Position numbers and translations under genes: made by a program. The notes under the pieces were generated by a model that was given only the letters and a program-made list of their open reading frames with translations, was not told the origin of the DNA and ran no database searches. Positions 36,180-47,639 of a stretch of 64,000 nt of DNA are shown here, piece after piece. Location of the stretch: NCBI GenBank assembly GCA_963691655.1, contig OY829326.1:141068998-141132997 (forward strand), read 5' to 3'. Positions within the stretch are counted from its first letter, which is position 1. Every line of letters starts with the position of its first letter. Source of the DNA: Toxonevra muliebris. Its lineage: Eukaryota > Arthropoda > Insecta > Diptera > Pallopteridae.

Positions 36180-36600
36180 CTGGATAACAAAGTGATTAGT
36201 GATTGTTAAATCGCAATCTTCACCGACCGTCGCGACTGTTCAAAAATGGGAGTGAGAACAAAAGCCCCGACTATACTCAGAAACACTCAACAGATAGTAG
36301 TCTTTTAGATGACCAATTACCGTGCCATGTAGACATCGTAGCAATTAAAAAAGTTGGCGAAGCAATGTCGGATTGAGAACTCCTCGTTGGATATCACAAT
36401 ATTCGTGGACAGCCCGGCAACTACAAAATCAATTCAGTCACGTATTGTTAAATCAAATGCGGCATTAAAATGTCGAAACGAACCCACAGGCTTAAACTAA
36501 GCTAGGTTCCCAAATTAATGGTTTAAAAGTGTATTCACAGCAGACAAATTGACCTGACAAGTTTAGAAAATGCATCTTAGTGAAGCAGAAGTAACGATAC
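36180..36600 (+). mobile_element. LINE RNase H fragment
   Basis: Plus-strand remnant. Readable blocks are SKMGVRTKAPTILRNTQQIV (first RNase H strands, DGSKM changed to DCSKM), then LAKQCRIENSSLDITIFVDS followed by PATTKSIQSRIVKSNAALKC. This is the ITIFVDSqAAIKsI block of the RNase H domain of Jockey/I/R1-type LINEs. Stops break it. It directly follows the Harbinger relic. Confidence 0.75.
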
Positions 36601-38045
36601 TTTCATTGATTTGATATTTACGCAATATGAGTGATAATACATACAATGAAGCGAATAAAAATTACTGCGTCACAGCTCATCACGGTCGTTATGGCCGGTG
36701 CTAAACAAAAGCAGAACAAAGAGTCTCCTGACCGAGGACAGACCATCAATACAACATTTTTTAACCGATTACTATTCAGAGTTATTAATGTTAGACCACC
36801 AGTGGAATTGAAAAACATTTTTTTTCTCATCAACTTTAAAATAGAGAGAGAGAGAAAGTAAAAAAGATTGGAAACAGAAAATAGAACAAATATCTTCTAA
36901 AAGAGTACCACTCTACTGGGTAGCCCTACCCAGTAGATAATAGCCAATTGATCTACTAACCACATCCCTTCTGTAGTAAGAAACATTTATAGAAATTTAC
37001 TCGCAAAAATCAGACTCCGCATTCTAAGAAAACCGTTTTTCGACGACTTGGAATAGTTTTCCAAAATAAACGTCAGCGAACTCATTTTGTTTCTAAACCA
37101 AGCAAAATGGATCTTATTATGATGGTTGATCTCTACTCAAAACGGCATCAAAACGGCACTAACGTGCTACTTAGACCGTAGTTGCAATGTAATGCACTAG
37201 ATCACCGCTTCTACCCACCTGCCATAACTACATATATTTAAAAATACTTCGTCTTCACTAATTTCATAATTATATTTACTTATAAACTAGAATTAAAACC
37301 AGAAAAATTTCTCAGCGTATTTTGGTGGGCGCTGTAGAGTGAGTGTGTTGGGTACCCGGACATGGACTTCCAAAGTTTTGGAAAATAAGTATCACACAAA
37401 TAAACTTCTGATTAAAAAATCTTAATGGAGGCGGGGAGGGAAGCTAAAGCCCGCTCAGCTTCCTTTGCCACTATATTCATGTATGTACTTATGGTATATA
37501 AAATGTACATCAATCCAAATACGCACATACTTATATACAAATCATACCAAATATCTTTGGTATATTTTGATGCTTGTGACTTTATTTTATTGCCACTTAA
37601 TGAGTTTATTTTCATCATTTCTTTTCTGATGCTTTTTTTCCCCAAATTGTGATAAATACACACAGAAATATACATACAAAATTGTATGCGTATGTGTGCT
37701 TGTGTGTGTATTTTTCCAGTTTGTTGCTCTCATGTTGTAAATGTAAATATGTACATGTACTACATGGAATGCCTGAGGGTATGCTTGTTGAAAGCGGTTT
37801 TCATATATATTCTCGCGTGAAATTTCTTTATTTATATTTTGTTTTTGTTTCCCGATGTTATTTTGTTTTTATTTGTGGTATTTTTGTATTGTTTGCCAAA
37901 AGGGAATATTTAAAATAAATTTATGTTTATATTATGTACCGAAGTATAAACTTTTTTATAGTTATGAAATAAATGAAATTCATTTATATTCTTTTAAATG
38001 ATATAAACAGCCTAAAAGTGTGCTATGAAATTAAATATTAGTTTA
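36601..38045. other. no supported gene
   Basis: Contains a perfect palindrome CTACTGGGTAG-CC-CTACCCAGTAG (36913-36936) and AT-rich filler. The overlapping frames at 36618-36861 and 37412-37918 have no family resemblance. Confidence 0.45.
36913..36936. repeat. perfect 24-base palindrome
   Basis: Two 11-base arms, CTACTGGGTAG and CTACCCAGTAG, separated by CC. It lies outside the recognised transposons. Confidence 0.85.
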
Positions 38046-38148
38046 TATTTCGTCGGCGTTCAGGCAGAAATCACTACGTCAAAATATTGTCCAGATTTTG
38101 TTCATTGGGTCTGTACTAATTTCGTTTTAAAATTCAAATGACGTTCCA
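38046..38148 (+). repeat. second copy of the 3' part of the 3470-3716 repeat
   Basis: Shares CG.CGTTCA.GCAGAAATCACTA and a downstream ATTGGGTCTGTACTAAT segment with 3615-3702. No tRNA-like head precedes this copy, so it is either 5'-truncated or the tail belongs to another family. Confidence 0.45.
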
Positions 38149-38789
38149 AATTATATTTTTGATTATACAGTTGAAACTTATATAATAATCTGTGGACTTG
38201 GTGGGTTTTTGCCAGTATTCAAATTACACCATGCATTAGTAAACTGACTTTATCTTAGAAATTAAAAAAATTAGTTTAACGATTTTTGCTCGAATGTAAG
38301 TATATAAGGGTATGAAAATACCGCGTTTAAGTTTAAATGCGCTGCGAACAAAGGAGACAATGACGGAGGAAGCAGTGCATATTTTATTCTGAAATAGTGT
38401 GACTCATCGTTGTTTTGAAATCATATTCTCTTTGGCATGACTACTTAATTTCAAAATGTTAGTAAATTTAGGCAAAAATATCCATAAATCAATAAAATTT
38501 CAATTTAATTTTCAATGACAAAACCATCATTAATTCTAATAATCCTTTTATCAATATTAATTTATATATATCGATATCAGTATGTAAATATTAACTGCTA
38601 TACAGTTAACTTTTAAAAATAATTGAATTCAGCTGATAAGAGTTTTCCAAGGGTTCTACAAATTGATGAAAATATCAGGAAATTATCATTTTGTTTGTTA
38701 TATAAAATCGCATGCTTTTGGTAGCTTTTTCCTTAAGCTTGTTGTGTAAATTTGTGTATAGATGGACTAAAAAAACTTGGCTTAACAAG
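38149..38789. other. no gene seen
   Basis: AT-rich; no recognised feature. Confidence 0.45.
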
Positions 38790-39295
38790 GAAAAGGCCAA
38801 AAACAAGTTTAATTTCATAAGTTTAATCTTCTTCATTTTTAACATAATTTCCAATCAATTTCAATGCATTTTTGAAGTCGGTGGATCCACTTCGAAAAAC
38901 AGTCCTCAAAATCCGTTTTTTTTAGGTTTGCAACTTCGACATTAACTGAATTAATTATCTTCTTATTATTGCCGAAGACCTTCCCCCCGGTTTTTTTTTA
39001 TTTTTGGAAACAATTATAAATCACACGGCACAAGGGTTTGTGAATATGGTGCTGGACGTAATTCTTCAATCCGTGAGAGCGCAATGAAGTTGTTCGTTTT
39101 TTTCATCAGCGTGAGCCTAGCTCCCATCAGCCCAGCGTTATCGTGATGCAAAAAGTAGCGGTAAGCAGATTTCAGTATACCATTTAACTGTTATCGTCTG
39201 TCTAGTTTTCAAAGGAATAACAGTTACAATTTGTTCTCTGGTTAAATAAATTGACGTCATTACTTTTGCCGCTGATTTCTGCTGCTTGGCTTTAA
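38790..39295 (-). pseudogene. mariner transposase C-terminal half
   Basis: Minus strand, starting at about 39290: PSIKAKQQKSAAKVMTSIYL then TREQIVTVIPLKTRQTITVK (mariner K.KVM.sifWd..GIvl.d.l..g.Titg.yY), then broken frames leading to RPAPYSQTLVPCDL, stop, LFPKIKK (mariner PPYSPDLAPcDffLFP.lK), and finally KTDFEDCFSKWIHRLQKCIE (the terminal f..cF..W..R...Ci segment). The third catalytic Asp is preserved in PCDL. The N-terminal half lies at 40075-40620, separated by a LINE fragment. Confidence 0.8.
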
Positions 39296-39299
39296 TGGA

Positions 39300-40072
39300 T
39301 GGATTAGCACCTTCTGGGCTCTATACCATCGACTGTTTAGAGTTGAAGGTGGGCTGGACTAAAGCACTCAGTTTCAAAGACCATTGTACTATACCTAAGA
39401 TAGAGCCAGTAAAACAGAGTAGAAAGATAGGAAAGATATGTGAGGAGATAAAGGGGAAGAAGAAAGGTCTCGGGTCGCTCAAACTCGAACTTTTTTGTTC
39501 ACTGATGAATTTTAGAAGCTCAGGAAGGGGGCCCTATTACAACAGCCTTGATCTGATTTTCCCGAAAGCTGAACAGCTACAAAGACACGATTGGGTGGTT
39601 AGATCGGTGGTGACGCCCATGCTGGACATGTGCTGATCACACGTGTTATGCCCGCCAGTAATCTAACGTTCTTTATTCTCAGTGCCAGAAGAAATTCCGC
39701 TGATTCCTTGTTAGGTTGCCTCATGCAGCACTTTGCGGTTCTACAGGAGTCAAGCTCGGATCATCTTTCTTTATAAATAGAACCCACGAAGTCGTTGATC
39801 CAACGCATGACCTCATCGAAAACGTCTGCTTGAAAGACTGTCGCCATCTGTCCAGTGGAAAAAGAGTACTTGGTCTCATCGTCGAAATACCAACCGGATC
39901 TGGTACCGTTTGAGGTTTTGGATCCGTCGGTGTAGAAGACATAATGGAGACCCCGAAGAACGACCTCTGGACTTAACCATTGATCAAGATATGATGTCAA
40001 GGAACCTGACATCATATCTTCTTCTGAAGCGGATACAAAGCACATGATTATCCACGGGCATCAAGAACAGTG
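39300..40072 (-). mobile_element. LINE RNase H fragment inserted in a mariner copy
   Basis: A minus-strand open stretch (39761-40045) reads LSPEVVLRGLHYVFYTDGSK then TSNGTRSGWYFDDETKYSFS and TGQMATVFQADVFDEVMRWI. This is the RNase H start (TDGSK), central strands and the VFQAE helix of LINE ORF2 proteins. A further block, SAEFLLALRIKNVRLLAGIT (about 39640-39720), fits the later R.L.GlITGH region. Frameshifts separate the pieces. Its position between the two halves of one mariner gene shows it landed inside that element or replaced part of it. Confidence 0.75.
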
Positions 40073-40074
40073 GG

Positions 40075-40620
40075 AACTGTACTTATACCGACTGTTACTT
40101 GGTGTTTGAGGAACCAAGTTTTATTACCGGTTACAATTGTATTGAAGGTTCCGGGTTCTCTATTTTTAAATTTTTGAAGAAAGTATTAGGCATAACCCAC
40201 TCGTGTGTCTCTTTGAGCATCAGTTAAAATTCGAGGAATTTATTGTGCTGATCCCAAAATATTTCCGATACAACTATAGCATTTAAGCCCAGTTCCTAAG
40301 CAAACATTTCATGGGTCAATCTTAGATTTTCGTCATCAGTCGATGATTTAGGGCGACCTTTACGAGATTTGTCATCCATAGAAAAATGTCAGGTCTGGAA
40401 TAATCCGAAACCACTTCGAGACGCTCACAAGCAATGATGCCCTTACTCCATATACCATTTGGCACTCATTAAATATTTCCACAGGTTCGATGTTACTACG
40501 AAGTTCGTAAAGAATGGCAAACCAAATCTCCTGTTGTGATGGCGAACATTTGTTAGCCTCTCGTATATTTGTAGAAATTTTTTGTATCATGTAAGCAGTT
40601 GAGATCGAAATTTGGTGTAA
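40075..40620 (-). pseudogene. mariner transposase N-terminal half
   Basis: A minus-strand frame at 40372-40590 reads SPSQQEIWFAILYELRSNIE, PVEIFNECQMVYG and VSKWFRIIPD, the paired helix-turn-helix DNA-binding region of mariner transposases (Q...i.f...l......e.f.....YG......v..W...F). It is followed by KSRKGRPKSSTDDENLRLTH (the GRP linker) and, in another frame, ILTDAQRDTRVGY then FLQKFKNREPGTFNTIVTGN and KTWF. The catalytic GDETW box reads GNKTW, so the first catalytic Asp is Asn. Stops are present. It pairs with the C-terminal half at 38790-39295. Confidence 0.8.
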
Positions 40621-40719
40621 GTCAATAAAATCGGATTTTTAGCTCACATTGGTTTTGCAAACAGTTGAACCTAGACTTACACCATTTTCATAGGATACTG
40701 AACGTGGTGGTGTGGAGGT

Positions 40720-40930
40720 GCCTTTTTTGACAGTTAAGGGACACACTCAGGCCAGAATGGTTCATTGTGATACCACATGGCTGGACTTACAGTTTCGAAT
40801 CGTGATTGTGGCAATTCGTTGTCACTTGGTGGTTTTGCCATTGGCAACCAAGAGATTCACTTCATAGAAGGTTATGAAAATTAACCGGCTGAAGGTATAG
40901 TGCCACTACCCAATAGGTTATCAAGATCAT
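40720..40930 (-). repeat. SINE copy (family of 45720-46013), degenerate
   Basis: Read on the minus strand it aligns along its length with the SINE at 45720-46013. Shared blocks are GGGTA.TG.CACTA.AC at the head, GGTTAATTTTCATAACCTTC, AATTGCCACA, GATTCG..AACTGTA.GTC, ATGTGG.ATCACAATG.ACC and TGAGTGTGTC. The box B is largely lost. Confidence 0.7.
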
Positions 40931-43040
40931 CCGAGGGGGTGCCTAATGGTGCAAATTTTAACTACAAAAAAATTGGCTACCAACAATTTTTCTCTTAACG
41001 GACCATATGATTCTTACTCATATCGAAATACCCGATTTAAGTATACCTTGTAATGATAATTTTTGACTCGATTACTGGTTTAGTATTTCTTTAGCATTTA
41101 AATAACCGTTCTGGTCGTGGCGAAACTTTGACGTCCCCTTCTATAATTTTGGTTATTAAAAAAACATCTTCAGTGGTCGTCAGAAGTTAAGTTGTTTCTC
41201 TAATTAATGAGGGTATCAGTGTCTTAAAACTATTTGTCGGACACTACAAAACAATTTTTACCAAACTCCTTGCACCACGCCTTTTTTCTTTTCAGTTTTA
41301 GCATTTAAATGTGTGGTTTATGTCATTTTTCAGAAGCGGATTGCAACATAGCTTGTTCAGATTTCTAAGCATTGCCCTTGCCATAAACTTTAATTAAAAT
41401 TTTTCTTCGAAAAAGTTTTTGATTCAATGATTGATCAACAATAGTCCCTCATGAGTCACTTGTAGCATGAATGAAAGAGTTTCTTTTCAAATCAATTAAA
41501 TTATATTTTTGTATTTCTTTCTTTGATTTATTGTTTTGTTATTATCGGATGACCGTTTGTTTGTTTTTTTCAAACCAGATTCCCAATAAAGCTTTCAGTT
41601 TAAATTAAAAAATATTTCGATATTCTTTTGATTTTCGTAAACACCATCATTAATTATAATCAGTAAACTTGTTGTCATTTTTTTGTTAGTTTAATATCAT
41701 CAAAAGCAAAACTTTCTATTGATTTAAATTGGCAAGGAGAAGGAGAAGCATGAAAAGTTCAAAATTTTTTACTAAAAAATTTTCATATTTATCCATGGCA
41801 CGTAGCAGAGGGATTTTGTGAAAAGCACTTTGTCAAAGCTAATCAAGCTCGAAGGGACATTAGCATGCAATGGGAAGTAACGTGCCCTTTTCGGTTGTAC
41901 TTCATACATGTTCGTATTTATATCAGGGGCGATGACATTATTGGCATACAAATGAGTTAATTGAAGAAGATATGATAAGGAACGAGAGAAATAATCTGTT
42001 TTTCGTTTTTTTTTTTTTTTGTTTTATGAGGAGAATATTGATTGTGAAAGTTTTAGTTTGCTAGCTTTAGGGTATGGAAAGAAGGGGCGGGGGAGAGGGG
42101 GTCAGTGAGTGCTAAGAGATTCAGACAGACCGACAGACAAAACGGCAACTATAATGTTATCTTAACTGCTGTCAGTGATCCGATAAATCTTATACATATG
42201 TATGTATGTATGTATTTTGTAGAGTGTTGCATGATAATTGTTTTGTCAAATTTTAGCTAATGGATAATTTTTGTTAACCAAAAGTGACATATGTTTGTGC
42301 TGATATATGTATGCACATAAGCACATACACATATATATATGTATGTAAGTGTCACTTACTATATATATATATATGTCTGCTGGAAAAGACAGCAACAATA
42401 AAAAGTGACAAAAAATAGCAACTAGTCATTGCTAAGCAATTTATTAATGCCAATAAAATGATACACACCCACATAAAAATAAAAAAAAATTTTGCAGACA
42501 CATAGAGACAGACATAAAGTACTGAAGTGTGGGGGTGTCTGTCTCTCCACAGGTTTTGACTGCAAAAAAAGAGAATCAATATAAATAAAAAAAAAAAAAA
42601 ACACAAAATTTATCGTTAAAATATTTATAATGTTCTAATTATCATAATGGTTCACAAATTTCACCTTTTATTTCTTTCTACTTCACTTTCTCCCTCTTTC
42701 TGTTATGCATTTTAACCTGCAAAGTAATTAGCTTTTTATTTGGAATTTTATGTTATACTGTAATTTTCTAGCCTTAAGCGATTAGTGGAATTGCGGTCCA
42801 CGCAAAAGGAGGATTTTGCTTCAGATTAGCAAAAAACCGTTGTGTATTATATCCCCAGTGATATAGGTATAATTGTATTATGCAACGCATTCCTTTAAAT
42901 TCTCTAACATAGCAGAAAGGAAGTTAGACTTTAAGATGAATTATTTTCTCTATTTGCTTTTGATGCAAGAAGTTGAAGTTCTTAAGGGCAGAATTATAAA
43001 AACCGTAGACCAACATCCTGGGATCTAATATAATTTGCTC
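40931..43040. other. no gene seen; microsatellites
   Basis: AT-rich; a GTAT microsatellite at 42193-42214 and AT dinucleotides at 42330-42375. Open frames around 42352-42606 are T-tract artefacts. Confidence 0.5.
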
Positions 43041-45060
43041 TCATTTAAAGTAAAAATTAATGAAAATTAATTAGCTTTTATTCAATTTAAAAAATTAATT
43101 GAAATAAATGAATATTAAACAATATGAATGAATGAAAAATAATGAACATTCAGAAAAATTAAAGAAAATGAATGAAAATTAATAAAAATCATAAAAAATT
43201 GATATAGTGAAGCGAAGTGAATATAAATGAATGAAAATTAATAAAAATTAATACAACTAAATGAAAGTGTAACGGAATTTAAAATTTAAATTAAATCAAT
43301 GAGAATAAACGAACGTGAGTAGAAATGAATGAAACTGAATGAAAATGATAAACTGAATGAAATTTAAGGAAACTAAATGAAAATTAATGAAACGGAATTA
43401 ACCCATTTTCAACTTTCGCTCCTAAACTGTTGAGTGAAAATCAATGAAACTTTTTGCAAGTGCTATAAATGTGAAAAAAATGTTATATTTTTTATCTCCT
43501 TAGGGTTGGCCAGAAGGGCTTGGTCAAGTTTTCGACCACTGTCTGGATATCAGAACTTTTCGCGCTCACCTGGTCCCGGCAAGTAAACCACGGAACGCGT
43601 TTACAATTTTTGCTGTAAATTAAAATTCTATAGCAAGTTCAAATTCGAAGGAAATAATATTTTCGAGCTTTTGAAATATTCTCGACTTGAAAAAAAAAAG
43701 TTAAAAGTCGAAGTGGAACAAACCAAAAATAATTTAAGTTTAGAAAGGTCTAAAATAAAATATTTGTTGGCTTGCTAAGTTATATAGTATCTATTTCCCT
43801 CCTAACCCAAAAAAAATTCGAAAGTCACTGGTCGACCATTGGTTGAAAGTGGGTTAAAATAAAATAAATAATTAAAATGAAAATGAGTGAAAATTAATAG
43901 AACTGAATGAGAATGAATGGAGTGAATAAAAATGAATGAAAAAGAATGAAAGTTAATAAAATTGAATTAATAAGATTGCAAATAATTAACGAAAAAAAAA
44001 ACAAAAAAAATTAAAATATGTGAAAATCAAGAAAAATAAAAGAAATTAAATATTGAAATATAATGAAAATCAAGGGGAATTACTAATAATTTAATGAAAA
44101 TGGGTGAAGATTAATAAAATTGAATAAAAGTTAATGAAAAAAGGCGAAAATTAATGAAAATCGAAGAAAATTAATTAAGACCGAGTAGAAATTATATAAA
44201 CTGAATAAAAGTTGATGAAACAGAATGAAAAGTATTGAAAATCAATAGGAATTATTAAAAATAAATGGGAGTAAATTAAAATAAATAGAAATGAATAAAA
44301 AGAAATAGAACAAAATGAAAATGAGTCAAAATTTGAAAGTTCAAGGAAATTATTATAAATGAATGAGAATGAATGGAACTGAATGAAAGTGAATGGTAAT
44401 GAATACAAAAATTAATAAAAATCAATGAAATCTGGAAGAATGAAACTAATTAAAATTTTTAAAATGAAAGAAAGTCAAGAAAAATATAAGAAAGAATTGT
44501 AAAAATAAAGAAAATGGAGGAAAATGAAGGAAAATAAATGTTAATAAATAAAAATGAGTGGAAATAAATGAATTTGAATGAAAATAAATGAAACTGAATG
44601 AAAAATAACAAAGTTTAATGAAAATCAAGAAAAAAATAATAATAATGAAAATGAGTGGAAATGAACAAAACTGAATGAAAATGAATGATGGTAATGAAAA
44701 TAAATGAAACTGAATAACGCACAAAATCAAAATCAAGAAAAGTGAATGGAATTGAATGCAAATGAAGGAACAATTCAATTTCACTGAATGAAAACAAATC
44801 AAAAATTATAAATCTGAGTAAAGGAAAGGGAATGAAAATAAAGAAAAATTAGGGAAAATTAATGAAATTAATAAAAATTAATATAAGAAAATTAAAAATA
44901 ATTTTGAAATTAATGAAAATTAATAAAATTCAATGAAAATGAACAGATAAGAATGAAATTGAGTTAAAATTAATAAACGCTAATCAAAATCAATGGAAAT
45001 GTGAGTACAAATTACACAATATAAATATGGATTAATAAAAGCGAGTGATTAAGAATGAAA
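43041..45060. repeat. AATGAAAAT-type degenerate tandem repeat field
   Basis: About 1.5 kb of imperfect short repeats on (A)ATGAAAAT(T/G)AAT, drifting through AATGAATGAAAAT and AATTAATAAAAAT. The minus strand shows long Phe/Ser/Ile-rich frames (44175-44802) that are artefacts. It is interrupted by a TTAA-flanked element at 43402-43853. Confidence 0.9.
43402..43853. mobile_element. TTAA-flanked MITE inside the AATGAAAAT repeat
   Basis: The ends CCCATTTTCAAC and, reversed, CCCACTTTCAAC are flanked by TTAA on both sides (43398-43401, 43854-43857). The sequence inside is non-repetitive and clearly differs from the repeat field around it, which makes the insertion boundaries easy to see. TTAA points to the piggyBac superfamily. 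No coding capacity. Confidence 0.75.
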
Positions 45061-45124
45061 AGAAATTGTTAGGAGCACTTCAAATTACAAAGTGATTTTA
45101 AACATTAACCCGCCATTTTTTTTT

Positions 45125-46222
45125 TTTTAAACAGCCAAACCTGCTCTTTGGGACTCTCTATAATTGGGACACCTCATAATCGAACCGCACTATTATTTTT
45201 TTTTGGATTCAGAAGAAAGTTATCTGGCTATTTGGGCGATCTTCAAATCGGGTCATGGACCGCGCTTTTGGCCATATTTTTGTTGCCACAGAACATTTTT
45301 AATCGGACCGAAATGTTTTTTTTATAGAAAAAAAAAATTAAGTGATTTATGTCTTATAGGAAATGGTGGGAAATCTTTAAAATATGCAAAAGTCAAGTTC
45401 AAAGAATTTTGCCAACAAAAGAAATTATTAAAGATTGAGCAATGTATAAAATCGTATGCATCATTTACTCACACTCACTGATTCACTGGCTTTTAAGTTT
45501 GTTTAACCTTCCACTCAAAAATATTTTTCAATATCGAGGACGATATTACAAGACAAAGCAAAAATTACACTGTACAACAAAATGAAACTTTTCAAATAGT
45601 ATCTCAAATTTTTCTGCAGCATTTTTGGCCGCTGATCACGAATCTTTAAAAATCATGTAGAAAAGCAAAAAAATAAAAAACATGACAAAAAATGTTCTTC
45701 CATGAATACCTCACCTTGATGACCTCGATAGTCTAGTGGGTAATGCACTACACTTTCATCCGGGAGGTTCGTGCTCGATTCCCGTCTTCATCTGGTAGTT
45801 AATTTTCATAACCTTCTTATATTCACTATCAATATGAAGTGTATGAGAATTATAAGATAGTGTATAAGTACACTACCAAGGCGATAAAAAATTGCCACAT
45901 CGCCGTTCCGAATCGGCGTTAAACTGTAGGTCTAACTATGTGGCATCACAATGGACCGTTCAAGCCTAAGTGTGTCTCTCGACAGCCACTCCAACTTAAC
46001 CTAACCTAACCCCTCACCTTATCAAATTCTCAAAAACCAAAGATTTACGAATAAACACGAAACCTGACCTGATCCGAAAAAAAAACTTTTATAGTCACAC
46101 GCATAAGTGCTTTACATAATAAAAAATTCACATCTCGTCTTCCATTTTTTTTTTTTACTTCAAAATCGGACCACCTCGTAATCGGAGTCTCGAGGGGGGT
46201 CCTAATTAGCAGATTACTGTAC
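45125..46222. mobile_element. possible pogo/Tigger-like element carrying a SINE
   Basis: The right end reversed reads CAGTACAGTAATCTGCTAAT then TAGGACCCCCCTCGAG, with subterminal GATTACGAGGTGGTCCGATT. The left side has the related ATTGGGACACCTCATAATCG (45167-45186). Alternating 'CCTC.TAATCGGACC' blocks at the ends fit pogo/Tigger-type termini. The left terminus is not exact and no transposase is seen. The SINE at 45720-46013 lies inside. Confidence 0.4.
45720..46013 (+). repeat. tRNA-derived SINE with CCTAA tail
   Basis: The head has a box A TAGTCTAGTGGGTAATGC (45729-45746) and a box B-like GTGCTCGATTCCC (45771-45783), the internal RNA polymerase III promoter of a tRNA gene. A roughly 200-base tRNA-unrelated body follows, ending in CTTAACCTAACCTAACCCC (45995-46013). 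A diverged copy lies at 40720-40930 on the other strand. The tail repeat matches the 3' end of the LINE at 53400-54722. Confidence 0.75.
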
Positions 46223-47639
46223 TGGGTGATTCTTTTACGAAATTCAAATCTGTATAGTGATGGACTTTCCACACATAGAAACTAGTATTCATTAAGGTTG
46301 CGAATACCAGAAGACCGGCTTTCAGAAAATATGAATATTAAGGGATTCTTTGATATCTACAACATAATACGTAATAAGTTTTCTTTTCTTTAGTTATTCC
46401 TAAAAAAGATTCAATTGTTTCCTAAAACCCTGGACAGTCGTAAATCTTACGATACTCATCGTATCAATCATTTACGATAAAATTACGTAAGTGTAGTGTT
46501 CAAGTTTGTGAGTTTAAACAACCTCTTCGCTAGCGGATCCAGAGATTGCGTGATTTCATTTGGATACAATTTGAAGCAATGTTAAAAATTTGTACGTTTT
46601 ACTCCATACTCCATGGGTGAGGATAAAGAAATTGCAATAATTGTTTAACTTTTTTCAATATTGTTTTATTTTACATCATTGTGTGGCCCATTACTGCAAT
46701 TTAATGTAATGGCAATAGTTAGTTGCAAAAAATATACAAATTTCTCCAATGTGTCTTTCACAAATTATCGTCTTATATTACATAATATGTATGTACACTT
46801 CAATCTTCCCATTCCCCTTTCCGTTACCGTCTTTATATTGACTGTGGCTGTGCAATGCAACGCCACGCATATTAACGGGTTGATAAACTGCTAATGATAT
46901 TTTAATTAGCCTTTAAGGATTAAATTGTATTAATTAATTTTATGTGAGTGCCTTGAGTTATTCCCTTTTGGCTTTTATGGTATTAACACATATCTTTACA
47001 ATTCTATTACTTTTCCGTTGAAAACTTTTAAATAGATTTAAAACTCTATGACATTTGAGAAGTTTTGTTTTATATTCCATGTAAATATTTCAGTTAATTA
47101 AAGTCATAATTAAAAATTTTATTTATTTTAATGAAACGAAACTAGAAACTTTTCAATGCTCTTTGTATATTTGTATATTATATGATTAAAAAACTTTGTG
47201 AAATTGGTTATTTCAGTAAATGGACATAATTTGGCTAATTTGAATGACAAATATGCAGTTTAAAATTCGAAGACCCTTAGGAGCAGTGCCTTATTACTTA
47301 TAATACTCCGTGGGTTAGAAAACATAGATGCGCTCAAAGGATTTTGAGATTCTTTCAACTCAAAAATTTATAGTTTCCGTTGATGGAAATGTTACCAGCT
47401 CAAGCAGTTACTTATTTTGAATATTCTGTTGTTGGAATATATTCACATACTTAGTAAAAAAATATAGTGAACTTACAGATCTTGATTTTATTTATTATTT
47501 TTTAATTAAGGATGTATGGAAAATCGAAGTAGAATATATGTTAATACAAAATAGTTGCATAAAACCTGAATTAAAATGGCCAATTTCTCAGCATTCCTAG
47601 AATTTTCGTCGGGAGGCCGTGTAAAGCATTACTGCTCAA
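46223..47639. other. no gene seen
   Basis: AT-rich. A solitary CGCTAGCGGATCCAGAGATTG at about 46529 resembles one end of the hAT MITE family. The frame at 46661-46894 is not recognised. Confidence 0.45.

Noticed and set aside
44175..44802. Minus-strand open frames up to 118 codons rich in Phe, Ser and Ile
   Set aside because: Artefact of the AATGAAAAT repeat read on the opposite strand.
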